This document shows positions 43,111 through 51,173 of a stretch of 64,000 nt of DNA, piece by piece. The notes beneath the pieces were generated by a model. It ran no database searches. It was not told the origin of the DNA and saw only the letters and a list, made by a program, of their open reading frames with translations. The stretch is from contig NZ_CP025394.1 in NCBI RefSeq assembly GCF_002943525.1, positions 2,480,001-2,544,000 of the forward strand, written 5' to 3'. The number at the start of each line of letters is the position of its first letter. The first letter of the stretch is position 1. The stretch is from Kitasatospora sp. MMS16-BH015 (GTDB lineage Bacteria; Actinomycetota; Actinomycetes; Streptomycetales; Streptomycetaceae). Position numbers and translations under genes: made by a program.

Positions 43111-43150
43111 GGCACCGGTGGACTGGACCACGGTCTGGACCACCGGTGCC
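43111..43150. promoter_or_regulatory. Tandem dre-like repeats nested in an 11-base-arm hairpin, chitinase promoter
   Basis: TGGACTGGACCA (43119-43130) and CGGTCTGGACCA (43131-43142) are adjacent 12-base direct repeats, each 10 of 12 matching the TGGTCTAGACCA core of DasR sites and the direct repeats known in Streptomyces chi promoters. They lie inside an inverted repeat GGCACCGGTGG (43111-43121) / CCACCGGTGCC (43140-43150). Located about 165-200 bases before the chitinase start. Confidence 0.7.
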
Positions 43151-43182
43151 GTTTCAGGGGCTCCCTGCACCTGGCATAAAAA

Positions 43183-43194
43183 TGGACTAGACCA
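43183..43194. promoter_or_regulatory. dre-like DasR site, chitinase promoter
   Basis: TGGACTAGACCA matches the DasR core TGGTCTAGACCA in 11 of 12 positions. It lies about 240 bases before the chitinase start and 40 bases from the tandem repeats. DasR is the GntR regulator that represses chitin and GlcNAc genes until glucosamine-6-phosphate rises. Confidence 0.65.
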
Positions 43195-43291
43195 ACTCCC
43201 CCGTCAAGAGCCACGGTTGCCCCTTGAGCCCCCGTTAAGGTTCCCCCTTCGGGCACCCCCGCCTGACCTGCACTGCCCTGACCAGCAGAAC

Positions 43292-43320
43292 ACCGGCCCG
43301 CCAGGGCGGCGGGCCGGTGC
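43292..43320 (-). terminator. Terminator hairpin after the Uma2 gene
   Basis: CACCGGCCCGCC (43292-43303) pairs perfectly with GGCGGGCCGGTG (43309-43320) over a 5-base loop, 30 bases past the Uma2 stop. Apart from this and the dre-like sites, the 400-base gap 42948-43349 shows nothing else recognisable. Confidence 0.8.
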
Positions 43321-43349
43321 TGGAAGCGCGAAGGTCGTGTCCGGATGAC

Positions 43350-43931
43350 TCAGAGGTGATCGATCTCCGTCAGATCGATCTCCACCTGGAACGGCAGGTC
43401 GAGCTTGAGCTGATCCCGGTACTCCCCGGTGGCCCGGTACGCCCCCGCCTCGGCGTCCAGCTCGTACGCGTACACCACCGGCCGGCGGCTCTCCTCGCTC
43501 TGCTCGACCCGCCAGAAGTACGGGATGCCGGCCTGCGCGTACTTGCGGGGCTTGAGCTCGCGATCCCGCTCGATCGAATCCGGCGAGACCACCTCGACCG
43601 CCAGCACCACGTCCTCCGGCCGGTAGCTCGTCTCCTCCGCCCGCATGGTCACCGCCTCGGCCCGAAGCACCGACACGTCCGGCTCGGGACGGTCGCGCTT
43701 GCCCAGCACCACGCTCATCTCGCGCACCACGCGGAGCTCGGGCGGGCAGTGCATGCGCAGGCCCCGCTCCAGCAGGTAGAGCGCCAGCGAGTGGAAGTAC
43801 TTCTGCGGGCTCATGAAGACGAGGCTCCCGTCGAGCAGCTCGGTGTGCGGCGGGAGGCCGGGCATGTCGTCGAGATCGGCGGCGGTGAATCCGCCGACCG
43901 GCGGGATGAGCCACTCTGGAACGGCCGTCAT
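43350..43931 (-). CDS. Uma2-family restriction-endonuclease-like protein
   Basis: About 193 residues from the ATG at 43931, 7 bases after GGGAG; the longest frame adds 16 residues without a ribosome site. DUF820/Uma2 marks: PEPDVSVLRAEAV with the active-site Asp, and VVLAVEVVSPDSIERDRELKPRKYAQAGIPYFWRVE with the E-x-K pair of the PD-(D/E)xK fold. Streptomycetes carry many such genes of unknown role. Single gene. Confidence 0.85.
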   Translation of the reverse strand: MTAVPEWLIPPVGGFTAADLDDMPGLPPHTELLDGSLVFMSPQKYFHSLALYLLERGLRMHCPPELRVVREMSVVLGKRDRPEPDVSVLRAEAVTMRAEETSYRPEDVVLAVEVVSPDSIERDRELKPRKYAQAGIPYFWRVEQSEESRRPVVYAYELDAEAGAYRATGEYRDQLKLDLPFQVEIDLTEIDHL

Positions 43932-44046
43932 CGTTGCTCCCATGGGCGCGATTTTCGCCGACACTGCCAGCGTACCCACCCGGTGCGGCCCGATTTCAGC
44001 CCTCCGGGTGACATTCTGTGACGGCCGCCCGAGCAGCGGGCCGGTC

Positions 44047-44625
44047 TCAGTAGCGGACCGCTGCGCCGAGGGTGGCCGTGACCGTGCCGTCGAGGGTGCG
44101 GTTGCTGCGGGCGGAGGCCTGGGCGACGGCGGCGGGGGCGACCTCGGGGACGGTGACCACGACGGCGTCGACCACCGAGCCGGAGCTGTCCTTGAAGGTG
44201 ACCTCGATGCTGTAGCGGTATCCCTTGGTGGCGTGGTTGGTGACGGTGACCGGTGCGTCCGAGCGGCCGTCCGAGCCGGTCACCACGGGCCCCAGCGTGA
44301 CGTCCGCCTTGGCGTCCACGCCGTCCTTCACTCCCGCGAGCGCGGAGGCCGCCGCCGACTGGGCCGAGGCGGCCGCCGACTCGGCGCCGCCCGCGAGCGA
44401 GGCCACCGCCGACTGGGCGCCGGCCGCCGCCGAAGCCGCGGAGGAGGCCAGGCCGTTGGCGGCCGAAGCGGCGGCGGAGGCGGCGGACTGCGCGGCGGCC
44501 GCCGCCGAGGAGACGGCCGAGCCGGCGTTGCCGCTGCTGCCGGAGGAACAGCCCGTCAGCAGCAGGGCCGCCCCGGCGAGGGCGACGGCGGCGGCGACCG
44601 TGGGGCGGCGGGAAGGACGGTGCAT
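44047..44625 (-). CDS. Ala/Ser-rich lipoprotein with coiled-coil-like segment
   Basis: A 192-residue protein starting at ATG behind GGGAG. A lipoprotein signal ends in LLLTGC. Residues about 30-95 are an Ala/Ser repeat (SAASAAASAANGLASSAAS and similar) likely to form a long helix, and residues about 105-192 a beta-rich FxLD-like domain (VTVTNHATKGYRYSIEVTFKDSSGSVVD). It is anchored to the outer face of the membrane. No function known. The preceding gene is DoxX, 71 bases away on the same strand. Confidence 0.75.
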   Translation of the reverse strand: MHRPSRRPTVAAAVALAGAALLLTGCSSGSSGNAGSAVSSAAAAAQSAASAAASAANGLASSAASAAAGAQSAVASLAGGAESAAASAQSAAASALAGVKDGVDAKADVTLGPVVTGSDGRSDAPVTVTNHATKGYRYSIEVTFKDSSGSVVDAVVVTVPEVAPAAVAQASARSNRTLDGTVTATLGAAVRY

Positions 44626-44696
44626 GGCGGGCTCCCTGGGGAGGGGTCGGGGTGAACGGGCCGCGGTGGGGGTGGCCGCAGGCCAGTGGGGCCGGG

Positions 44697-45260
44697 TCAG
44701 GAGAGGCCGGCGCCGTCCTGGGTGTCGGCCTCGTCGGCGGCGCGGGCCGCGCGGCGGCGGACCACCTCCTGGCGGCGGGTGACCACGCTCGCGGCGGAGA
44801 CGGCGCTGGCGGCGAAGGCGAGCAGGCCGATCCAGGGGCGGTCGAGGCGGTGGCCGGCCAGGTGGTCGAGGGAGTAGCGGCCGGCGCCGGAGACGGCGAG
44901 GGCCACGCCGCAGGCGCCGAGGAAGGCCGGGTACTCGAAGCCGCCGGAGGTGGCGAAGAAGCCGCTGGGGGCGTGCACGGAGATCGCGCCCGCCATGGTG
45001 CCGGCCACGATCGCCCCGGCGGCCGGGGTGGCCAGGCCCGCGATGAGCAGGGCGCCGCCGCCCGCCTCGCCGAGGCCCGCCGCCAGCGCGCTCTCCCGGC
45101 CGGGGACGAAGCCCATGTGCTCCATCGCGGCGGCGGTGCCCTCGAGCCCGCCGCCGCCGAACCAGCCGAACAGCTTCTGGGTGCCGTGGGCGACGAGTAC
45201 GCCGCCGACGGCGGCTCGGAGGGCGAACAGCCCCAGGTCCTTGCGGTTCAGACAGGTCAT
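44697..45260 (-). CDS. DoxX-family membrane protein
   Basis: A 187-residue protein with four to five helices. DLGLFALRAAVGGVLVAHGTQKLFGWFGGGGLEGTAAAMEHMGF is the typical DoxX start, where the His-Gly-x-x-Lys motif lies in helix 1. The C-terminal tail is Arg-rich and cytoplasmic. DoxX proteins occur with oxidative-stress or thiosulfate-linked redox systems. ATG at 45260 is chosen because the longer frame starts in Pro/Gly-rich noncoding-like sequence. Confidence 0.85.
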   Translation of the reverse strand: MTCLNRKDLGLFALRAAVGGVLVAHGTQKLFGWFGGGGLEGTAAAMEHMGFVPGRESALAAGLGEAGGGALLIAGLATPAAGAIVAGTMAGAISVHAPSGFFATSGGFEYPAFLGACGVALAVSGAGRYSLDHLAGHRLDRPWIGLLAFAASAVSAASVVTRRQEVVRRRAARAADEADTQDGAGLS

Positions 45261-45358
45261 GTTGCTGCGCCCTCGTGTCGTGCCGGCTGGTGACGGCCCG
45301 TCGGTGCCGGGTCCTCCGCCCATCCCAACCCACCCCGGGCCGCACCGCCATCGGAGGG

Positions 45359-45913
45359 TCAGGAAGCCCCCACCAGCCGGGTGAGCAGCAGGTCCAGCCG
45401 CTGCTCCCGGTGGTCCGGGCGGAGCCTGCCGCCCCGGGTGAGCATGGCCAGGCCGTGCAGCGCGCTCCAGACCGTCTCGACGAAGGTCTCCGGGTCGTCC
45501 GGACCGGCCGAGGGCGCGAGCACCGCAACGAAGCCGGCGAAGGCGCGGCGCAGTTCGGCCGGGGTCTCCTCGGTGCCGAAGGAGAGCGAGGTGGCAAGGG
45601 TGAACATCGCCTCGTAGAGCGCGGGGTGGGCCTCGGCGAAGTCCAGGTAGGCCCGGGCCGCCTCCCGCACCGAGCCGGCCCCGGCCAGCACCTCGGCAAG
45701 CTCGCCGAAGCCCACCAGCGCGACCGCGTCGACGATGGCGCCCTTCCCGGCGAAGTGACTGTAGAGCACGGGCTGGCTGTACTCGATCCGGTCGGCCAGT
45801 CGACGGGTGGTGACGGCCTCCCAGCCCTCGGTCTCGGCCAGCTCCCGGGCGGCCCGCAGGATCAGCTGGTGGCGTTCGGCACGGAGGCGCTCACGGCGCT
45901 CTTGGGTGGACAT
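45359..45913 (-). CDS. TetR-family regulator
   Basis: A 184-residue protein from MSTQERRERL. HTH: LILRAARELAETEGWEAVTTRRLADRIEYSQPVLYSHFAGKGAIVDAV; the C-terminal domain has the TetR_C_13-like ALYEAMFTLATSLSFGTEETPAELRRAF. Two palindromes lie between it and the divergent DUF4267 gene, so it probably represses both. Ligand unknown. Confidence 0.88.
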   Translation of the reverse strand: MSTQERRERLRAERHQLILRAARELAETEGWEAVTTRRLADRIEYSQPVLYSHFAGKGAIVDAVALVGFGELAEVLAGAGSVREAARAYLDFAEAHPALYEAMFTLATSLSFGTEETPAELRRAFAGFVAVLAPSAGPDDPETFVETVWSALHGLAMLTRGGRLRPDHREQRLDLLLTRLVGAS

Positions 45914-45923
45914 GGATCGAATC

Positions 45924-45988
45924 CTAGCAGCGCTAGAAAATCGAGCACAGGCCATGCTAGCGTCGACACGTCATCTAGCACTGCTAGA
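45924..45988. promoter_or_regulatory. Two TetR operators between divergent genes
   Basis: CTAGCAGCGCTAG (45924-45936, one mismatch) and TCTAGCACTGCTAGA (45974-45988, perfect palindrome with one central base) share the form CTAGCAnTGCTAG. A single half-site TGCTAG lies between them. They cover the start region of the TetR gene and the promoter of the divergent DUF4267 gene. Confidence 0.8.
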
Positions 45989-46029
45989 AAACGGCGCTCG
46001 AGCGCCCGACCACCCCGGGGGGACCTGCC

Positions 46030-46410
46030 ATGTTCCGCACGCGTCTGGCCACCGCACTGGCCGCCGTCCTGGCGGCGTTCATCATCGTCGTCGGCCTGTT
46101 CTTCATCCTCGCCCCGGCCGGGTTCGCGCCCGGCTTCGGCATACCCGTACCGCAGGGCGGCACCGGCTACTTCGACATCAAGGGCGTCCGCGACATCACC
46201 TCCGGGCTGGTGCCGCTGGCACTACTGCTCACCGGCCACCGCCGGGCCCTCGGCTGGGCCCTGCTCGCCACCGCCTTCACCCCGCTCGGGGACGCCGTCA
46301 TCGTGCTGAGCCACCACGGCCCGGTCGCCACCGCCCTCGGCGTCCACGCCGCCACCGCCGCCCTGGTGCTGGCCACCAGCGCCCTGCTGCTCACCGAGCC
46401 GAAGCCGTAG
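46030..46410 (+). CDS. DUF4267 small membrane protein
   Basis: A 126-residue protein with four hydrophobic helices. GYFDIKGVRDITSGLVPLALLLTGHRRALGWALLATAFTPLGDAVIVL carries the conserved Gly-x-Arg-Asp and Asp residues of DUF4267. Function unknown. It is divergent from a TetR gene, with that regulator's probable operator 42 bases before its start, so it is likely the direct target. Confidence 0.82.
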   Translation: MFRTRLATALAAVLAAFIIVVGLFFILAPAGFAPGFGIPVPQGGTGYFDIKGVRDITSGLVPLALLLTGHRRALGWALLATAFTPLGDAVIVLSHHGPVATALGVHAATAALVLATSALLLTEPKP

Positions 46411-46439
46411 CCGGGGCCGGGGCCGGGAAGTGGCGGCGG

Positions 46440-47093
46440 TCAGCCGAGGGCAGCGGTGAACTCCCGGGCCCGGCGGGTGATTTCGGCCCAGTCGCCGGCC
46501 GCGACCAGCGCCGGGGCGACCACCTCGCTGCCCGCGCAGACGGCGGTCGCGCCGGCCGTCAGGAAATCCGCCGCGTTGGCCGCGTTGACCCCACCGGAGG
46601 CGACCAACGGCACGGCCGGGTACGGGCCGTGGAGATCGCGCAGGTAGCCGGGACCGAAGGCCCGGGCCGGGAAGACCTTGACGGCGGCGGCCCCGAGGTC
46701 GACCGCGGCGGCCACCTCGGTGGGGGTGAGCGCGCCGAGGACCACCGGTACGGGGGCGGCGGCCACCTCGGGCCGCACCCCGGGGGTGACCAGGTACTCC
46801 GCGCCCGCCGCCACCGCCTCGGCGGCCTGCCCGCCGGTCAGCACGGTGCCCAACCCGATCCGGCAGCCCGTCCGGGCGGCGACGGCCCGGCGGAGGTGCT
46901 CGGTCGCCTCCGGCGTGGTGAAGGTGAACTCGACCCAGCGGATGCCCCCTTCGGCGAGCGCCACACAGAGCGCCGCCGCGTCGGGTATGACGGGCGCCCG
47001 GACCACGGCGATCACCCGGTCGGCGGCGAGCTCGGCGAGGAGCGGGGCGGGGGCAGGGGAAGGGGCAGGGGAAGGGGCGGAGTGAGCGCTCAC
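46440..47093 (-). CDS. eda: KDPG/KHG aldolase
   Basis: A 217-residue class I aldolase; GTG start overlaps the deacylase stop (GTGA). The catalytic Glu is in RWVEFTFTTPE (55), the Schiff-base Lys in AAAVKVFPA (139), and the phosphate-binding VASGGVNAANAADF follows. A Pro/Ala tail of about 15 residues precedes the barrel. It splits 2-keto-3-deoxy-6-phosphogluconate into pyruvate and glyceraldehyde-3-phosphate. It is the last gene of a minus-strand operon with a deacylase and a PLP enzyme and completes a sugar-acid route with the divergent kinase. Confidence 0.92.
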   Translation of the reverse strand: MSAHSAPSPAPSPAPAPLLAELAADRVIAVVRAPVIPDAAALCVALAEGGIRWVEFTFTTPEATEHLRRAVAARTGCRIGLGTVLTGGQAAEAVAAGAEYLVTPGVRPEVAAAPVPVVLGALTPTEVAAAVDLGAAAVKVFPARAFGPGYLRDLHGPYPAVPLVASGGVNAANAADFLTAGATAVCAGSEVVAPALVAAGDWAEITRRAREFTAALG

Positions 47094-48691
47094 AGGACGG
47101 CTCCTCGGGTGCGGCGGCGCAGGGTGCGGCCCGGGCGGGCCTCGGTGGGGTGGTGGTCGTCGATCACCGGCGTGCCGGCGACCAGGACGTACGGGATGCC
47201 CTCGGGCGGGCGGCGGGGGTGTTCGAAGGTGGCCGTGTCGCGGACGGCGGCCGGATCGAAGAGGACCAGGTCGGCGGCGTAGCCGGTGCGGATCAGGCCC
47301 CGGCCGCGCAGGCCGAGCCGGCGGGCCGGGCGACCGGTCATCCGGGCCACCGCCTCCTCCAGCGAGAGCACGCCCAACTCCCGGCTGTAATGGCCCAGGT
47401 AGCGCGGGAAGGTGCCCCAGGCGCGCGGGTGCGGCCGGGCCCCGGTGAGCAGGCCGTCGCTGCCGACGGTGTGGGCCGGGTGCCGCATGATCGCCCGGAC
47501 GTTCGCCTCGTGCCCCACGTGCTGGAGGATCATGGTGCGCAGCTCGTCGGCGAGCAGCAGGTCGAGGAAGGCCGTGGTGCCGCTCACCGCCGTGGTGCCG
47601 CCCACCCCGCCGCGCTGCGCCAACTCCGCTATCGTGCAGCCGACTTCGGCAGTGGCGCTGCCGGAGAGCTGGATGGTGGTCCAGTCGGTCACCACGCCGT
47701 GGCAGCCGTCGCTGCCGGTCTCCTCGACGGCCACCCGGATCGCCTCCCGGGCGGCCGGGTCGCGCAGCCGGGCCAGCGTCTCGGCCGGGCCGCCGGCCGT
47801 GGCCCAGGAGGGCAGCAGGGCGGCCAGGGTGGTGGAGCCGGGCAGGTATGGGTAGCTGTCCAGGGTCAGGTCGACCCCGTCGGCGCGGGCGGCGTCGACC
47901 AGGGCCAGAAACTCGCCGGCCCGGCCCTCGTTGACGCCGAAGTTCATGGTGGCGTGGGTCAGGTGGAGCGCGCAGCCGGTCTCCCGGGCCAGCCCGATCA
48001 CCTCGGCGTACGCCTCCAGCGCCCCGGCGCCGTAACTGCGGGTGTGCGGGCAGTGGTAGGCGCCGTGCTCGGCCAGTACCCGGCAGAGGTGGGCGAGTTC
48101 GGCCCGGTCGGCGTACATGCCCGGGGTGTAGGTGAGCCCGGTGGAGAGGCCGACCGCCCCCTCGCGCAGGCCCCGGGCCAACAGCTCGCCCATCCGGTCG
48201 AGTTCGGCCGCGCCGGCCGGACGGTCGGCCCAGCCGACCACCAGCGCGCGCAGGGTGCCGTGCGGCACCAGGTAGCAGGCGTGGGCGGCCAGCCCGTCCC
48301 GGTCGAGCCGGTCGAGGTACTGGCCGACGGTGCGCCAGCTCCAGTCGAAGCCCGCCGGATCGCCGTTCCAGCCCGCGAGTTGGCGGCGTAGCAGCGGCAG
48401 GGTGCTGTCGTCCACCGGAGCGTAGGAGAGGCCGTCCTGGCCGAGCACCTCGCAGGTGACGCCCTGGCTCACCTTGGCCGGGTGGGCCGGGTCGGTGAGC
48501 ACGGCCAGGTCGGAGTGGGCGTGCATGTCGATGAAGCCGGGGGCGAGCACCAGGCCGTCGGCCTCGATCACCCGGCGGGCCCGGCCCTCGGGCGGGGTGA
48601 TCACTCCGGCGGTGACGCCGAGGTCGGCTCGGCGGCGCGGGGCGCCGGTGCCGTCGACCACCCAGGCGCCCCGGATCAGCAGGTCCTGCAT
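47090..48691 (-). CDS. N-acyl-D-amino-acid deacylase (amidohydrolase family)
   Basis: A 533-residue enzyme of the D-aminoacylase group. Metal ligands start with FIDMHAHSD (His 57 and 59); CEVLGQDGLSY supplies the bridging Cys/Glu region, HCPHTRSYG and LHLTHATM further His, and HTVGSDGLLTG the catalytic Asp. It removes acyl groups from the nitrogen of D-configured amino acids. Beside a D-amino-acid-type PLP enzyme, a KDG kinase and a KDPG aldolase, its likely substrate is N-acetyl-D-glucosaminate (a D-2-amino acid), giving D-glucosaminate. That substrate is inferred. Spacing to the gene before it is 15 bases. Confidence 0.88.
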   Translation of the reverse strand: MQDLLIRGAWVVDGTGAPRRRADLGVTAGVITPPEGRARRVIEADGLVLAPGFIDMHAHSDLAVLTDPAHPAKVSQGVTCEVLGQDGLSYAPVDDSTLPLLRRQLAGWNGDPAGFDWSWRTVGQYLDRLDRDGLAAHACYLVPHGTLRALVVGWADRPAGAAELDRMGELLARGLREGAVGLSTGLTYTPGMYADRAELAHLCRVLAEHGAYHCPHTRSYGAGALEAYAEVIGLARETGCALHLTHATMNFGVNEGRAGEFLALVDAARADGVDLTLDSYPYLPGSTTLAALLPSWATAGGPAETLARLRDPAAREAIRVAVEETGSDGCHGVVTDWTTIQLSGSATAEVGCTIAELAQRGGVGGTTAVSGTTAFLDLLLADELRTMILQHVGHEANVRAIMRHPAHTVGSDGLLTGARPHPRAWGTFPRYLGHYSRELGVLSLEEAVARMTGRPARRLGLRGRGLIRTGYAADLVLFDPAAVRDTATFEHPRRPPEGIPYVLVAGTPVIDDHHPTEARPGRTLRRRTRGAVL

Positions 48692-48706
48692 GAGCTCTCC
48701 CGGGGA

Positions 48707-49972
48707 TCAGAAGTACGTTCTCACCAGGTCGACCACGCGCGGGAGTTCGGCCTCGGCCGAGTCGAGCACGGGGATCAGCGTCCAGCGGTCGAAGACGGTG
48801 CAGGGGTGCGAGAGGCCCAGCCGGACCACCTCGCCGACCCGCACCTCGGCCTGCCGCAGGAAGGCGTGCTGGTCGTTCAGCGCCGTGATCCGCCCGCCGG
48901 CCAAGCGACCACGGCCACGGACGAGTTGCGGCTCGGGGAAGCCCTCGTCGAAGGAGAAGTCGCGCTTGCCGCCGTCCAGCAGGGCCAGTCCGGGCTCGGG
49001 CCGGGAGACCACCCGGGCCCAGCCGTGCAGGGCGGAGCGGAAGGGGGTGGCGTCCGCGCCGGGGCGGGCCAGCGGGGAGATGCCCCGGTAGAAGCCGTCG
49101 TCGTGGGCGAGGTAGGCGCCGGAGCGCAGCACCACCGTGGTGCGGTGGTCGCCCAGCGGGGCGAGGCGCTCGACCACGGTGTCGAAGTAGGCGCTGCCGC
49201 CGGCCGTGAGCCAGACCTCCTCGGTCTCGAACAGCCCCTCGGCGAGGAGAAGTCGGTGCAGTTCGGCCATGGCGTCCAGGTAGCCGGCCACGGCGGCGAG
49301 CGAGGCCGGGGTGGCGTCGTGGGCGACGGCGCCCTCGTAGCCGCTGACGCCGGCCAGCCGCAGTTCGGGGGCGGCGTGCACGGCGCGGGCCACCGCCTGG
49401 GCCTCGGCCGGGGTGCGGCAGCCGGTGCGCGCGCCAGGCGCGCCGAGCTCCACGCAGACGGCCACCGGGGCCGGGGCGCCGCGCAGCGCCTCGGCCATCA
49501 GCTCGACGGAGCGGACGGAGTCGACCCAGGAGGCGAACCGCAGCTCGGGGTCGGCGGCCAGTTCGGCGGCCAGCCAGCGCAGGCCGGCCGGGTCGAGCAG
49601 GGTGTTGGCCAGGTGGATCCGGCGCAGGCCGAAGGCCCGGGCCACGTGCAGCTGCGGGAGGTTGGCGAGGGTGATCGCGAGCGCCCCGGCGTCGAGCTGG
49701 CGCTGCCAGAGGGCGGGGGCCATGGTGGTCTTGCCGTGCGGGGCCAGGCCCACGCCGGCCTTCGCGCACCAGGCGGCCATGGTGGCGAGGTTGTGCTCCA
49801 GCGCGCCGGCGTCGAGGGTGACCAGCGGGGTGCCCAGGTCGTCCAGGGTGGGCCCGGTGGCCAGGTACTCGGCCACGGTGCGGCCCCAGCCGGCGGCCGG
49901 CACGGCCTTGAACCGCCAGTCGAGCCGCTCCTCGGCGAGGGCCCTCACCTTCGCACGATCCATCAGCTGCAC
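48707..49972 (-). CDS. D-threonine aldolase / D-serine dehydratase-fold PLP enzyme, possible D-glucosaminate dehydratase
   Basis: A 421-residue fold-type III PLP protein. GTG lies 9 bases after AGGAGG. The PLP lysine is in LAPHGKTTMAP (K81), and the C-terminal DSD-type metal-binding domain has GLSHPCTVFDRW, the His/Cys pair that holds zinc or manganese. The family includes D-threonine aldolase, D-serine dehydratase and the D-glucosaminate dehydratase of Pseudomonas fluorescens, which yields 2-keto-3-deoxygluconate. Since the neighbours consume exactly that product, dehydration of D-glucosaminate is the best guess; simple D-Ser/D-Thr breakdown is the alternative. First gene of the minus operon. 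Confidence 0.85.
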   Translation of the reverse strand: MQLMDRAKVRALAEERLDWRFKAVPAAGWGRTVAEYLATGPTLDDLGTPLVTLDAGALEHNLATMAAWCAKAGVGLAPHGKTTMAPALWQRQLDAGALAITLANLPQLHVARAFGLRRIHLANTLLDPAGLRWLAAELAADPELRFASWVDSVRSVELMAEALRGAPAPVAVCVELGAPGARTGCRTPAEAQAVARAVHAAPELRLAGVSGYEGAVAHDATPASLAAVAGYLDAMAELHRLLLAEGLFETEEVWLTAGGSAYFDTVVERLAPLGDHRTTVVLRSGAYLAHDDGFYRGISPLARPGADATPFRSALHGWARVVSRPEPGLALLDGGKRDFSFDEGFPEPQLVRGRGRLAGGRITALNDQHAFLRQAEVRVGEVVRLGLSHPCTVFDRWTLIPVLDSAEAELPRVVDLVRTYF

Positions 49973-49999
49973 CGGGACCAGCCTCCTGCCGAGGGTCGC

Positions 50000-50024
50000 G
50001 TTGCGCTATTCGCAACGGTCGTTG
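50000..50024. promoter_or_regulatory. IclR-like palindromes in the divergent promoter
   Basis: GTTGCG-5-CGCAAC (50000-50016) is a perfect inverted repeat and overlaps a second one, CAAC-4-GTTG (50013-50024). They lie 28 bases before the PLP-enzyme start and 80 bases before the kinase start. An IclR regulator is encoded two genes away and is the natural candidate to bind. Confidence 0.55.
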
Positions 50025-50049
50025 CACTGCCGTCGGCGCTGATCTAACC

Positions 50050-50065
50050 TCAGGTCCAGACCACT
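50050..50065. promoter_or_regulatory. dre-like DasR site in the sugar-acid cluster promoter
   Basis: TCAGGTCCAGACCACT agrees with the DasR consensus ACTGGTCTAGACCACT at 13 of 16 positions; one half (AGTGGTCT on the other strand) is perfect. It lies 41 bases before the kinase start. The same kind of site precedes the chitinase gene in this window. Confidence 0.5.
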
Positions 50066-50105
50066 GGTCAACGACCCCCGCCGCCCCCGCACTGGAGCGC
50101 CCCAG

Positions 50106-51173
50106 GTGACCCCTCCCGCCGCCGACCAGGCCGGCCTCGCCGCACCCGGCGAGGCCACCGCGCCCGCCGCCGTCTGCCTCGGCGAGTCGATGGCCATGCT
50201 CATCCCCGAGCCGGCCGGCCCGCTGGAGCTGGCCGAGGGCTTCCGGCACAGCTACGGCGGCGCGGAGTCCAACACCGCCTGCACGCTGGCCGCCCTCGGC
50301 GTGCCCGCCGCCTGGGTGAGCCGGGTCGGCGCGGACGGCTTCGGCCGGCGGCTGGTGGAGCGGATCGCCGCGCACGGGGTGGACACCTCCGGGGTGGTCG
50401 CCGACCCGGCCCGGCCGACCGGCCTGTACGTCAAGGAGACCGGCTCCGGCGCCGACCACCCGTACGATCTCGGCGCCGGGCGCAGCCGCCTGCACTACTA
50501 CCGGCGCGGTTCGGCCGCCTCGGCGATGGGGCCCGATCTGCTCACCGACCCGGCCGCCGAACCGCTGCTCGCCGCAGCCGAGTTGGTGCACCTGACCGGG
50601 ATAACTCCCGCCCTCTCGGACAGCTGCCACCGGCTGGTGCGCACCCTGCTGGCGGTGCCCGGCCGGCTGGTCAGCTTCGACCTCAACTGGCGGCCCGCGC
50701 TCTGGGCCGGGCGGGACAGGCAGGCGCTGCGGTTCCTGATGAACGCGGCCGACGTGGTGCTGTTCGGCGCCGACGAGGCGCGCGAGGTGCTGGGCACCGA
50801 CGAGCCCGTGGCGCTGCGCAAGCTGCTGCCCCGGCCGGCCGTGCTGGTGCTCAAGGACGACGCCCGGCAGGCGAGTTCGATCGCACCCGACGGCACGGTG
50901 ACCACCGAGCCGGCGCTACGGGTCGAGGTGGTGGAGCCCACCGGCGCCGGGGACGCCTTCGCGGCGGGCTACCTGGCCGGCACCCTGCGCGGCCTGCCCG
51001 AGCCGGCCCGGCTGCGCCTGGGCCACCTCGCGGCGGCCGCCGCCCTGACCTCCCGGGGGGATCTGGGCACCCCGCCGCCCGCCGAGCTCCGCGACCGGCT
51101 GCTCGCCGCCGGCCCGGACGCCTGGGCCGCCACCACGGTGGACGCCGAGGGCTACCACCCGGGCGCCGCGTGA
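50106..51173 (+). CDS. PfkB-family kinase, probable 2-keto-3-deoxygluconate kinase
   Basis: A 355-residue ribokinase-fold protein. N-terminal CLGESMAMLIPEPAG and YGGAESNTACTLAALG form the sugar-binding part; ATP-site motif PTGAGDAFAAGYLAG holds the catalytic Asp 283. The GESM start and the ...SFDLNWRPALW segment resemble KdgK rather than fructokinase. It would phosphorylate KDG to KDPG, the substrate of the divergent aldolase. It overlaps the IclR gene by four bases. Confidence 0.85.
   Translation: MTPPAADQAGLAAPGEATAPAAVCLGESMAMLIPEPAGPLELAEGFRHSYGGAESNTACTLAALGVPAAWVSRVGADGFGRRLVERIAAHGVDTSGVVADPARPTGLYVKETGSGADHPYDLGAGRSRLHYYRRGSAASAMGPDLLTDPAAEPLLAAAELVHLTGITPALSDSCHRLVRTLLAVPGRLVSFDLNWRPALWAGRDRQALRFLMNAADVVLFGADEAREVLGTDEPVALRKLLPRPAVLVLKDDARQASSIAPDGTVTTEPALRVEVVEPTGAGDAFAAGYLAGTLRGLPEPARLRLGHLAAAAALTSRGDLGTPPPAELRDRLLAAGPDAWAATTVDAEGYHPGAA

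Noticed and set aside
46440..50630. A 1396-codon minus-strand open frame
   Set aside because: Only its last 217 codons (KDPG aldolase) are coding; the rest lies antisense or out of frame over the deacylase, PLP enzyme and kinase.
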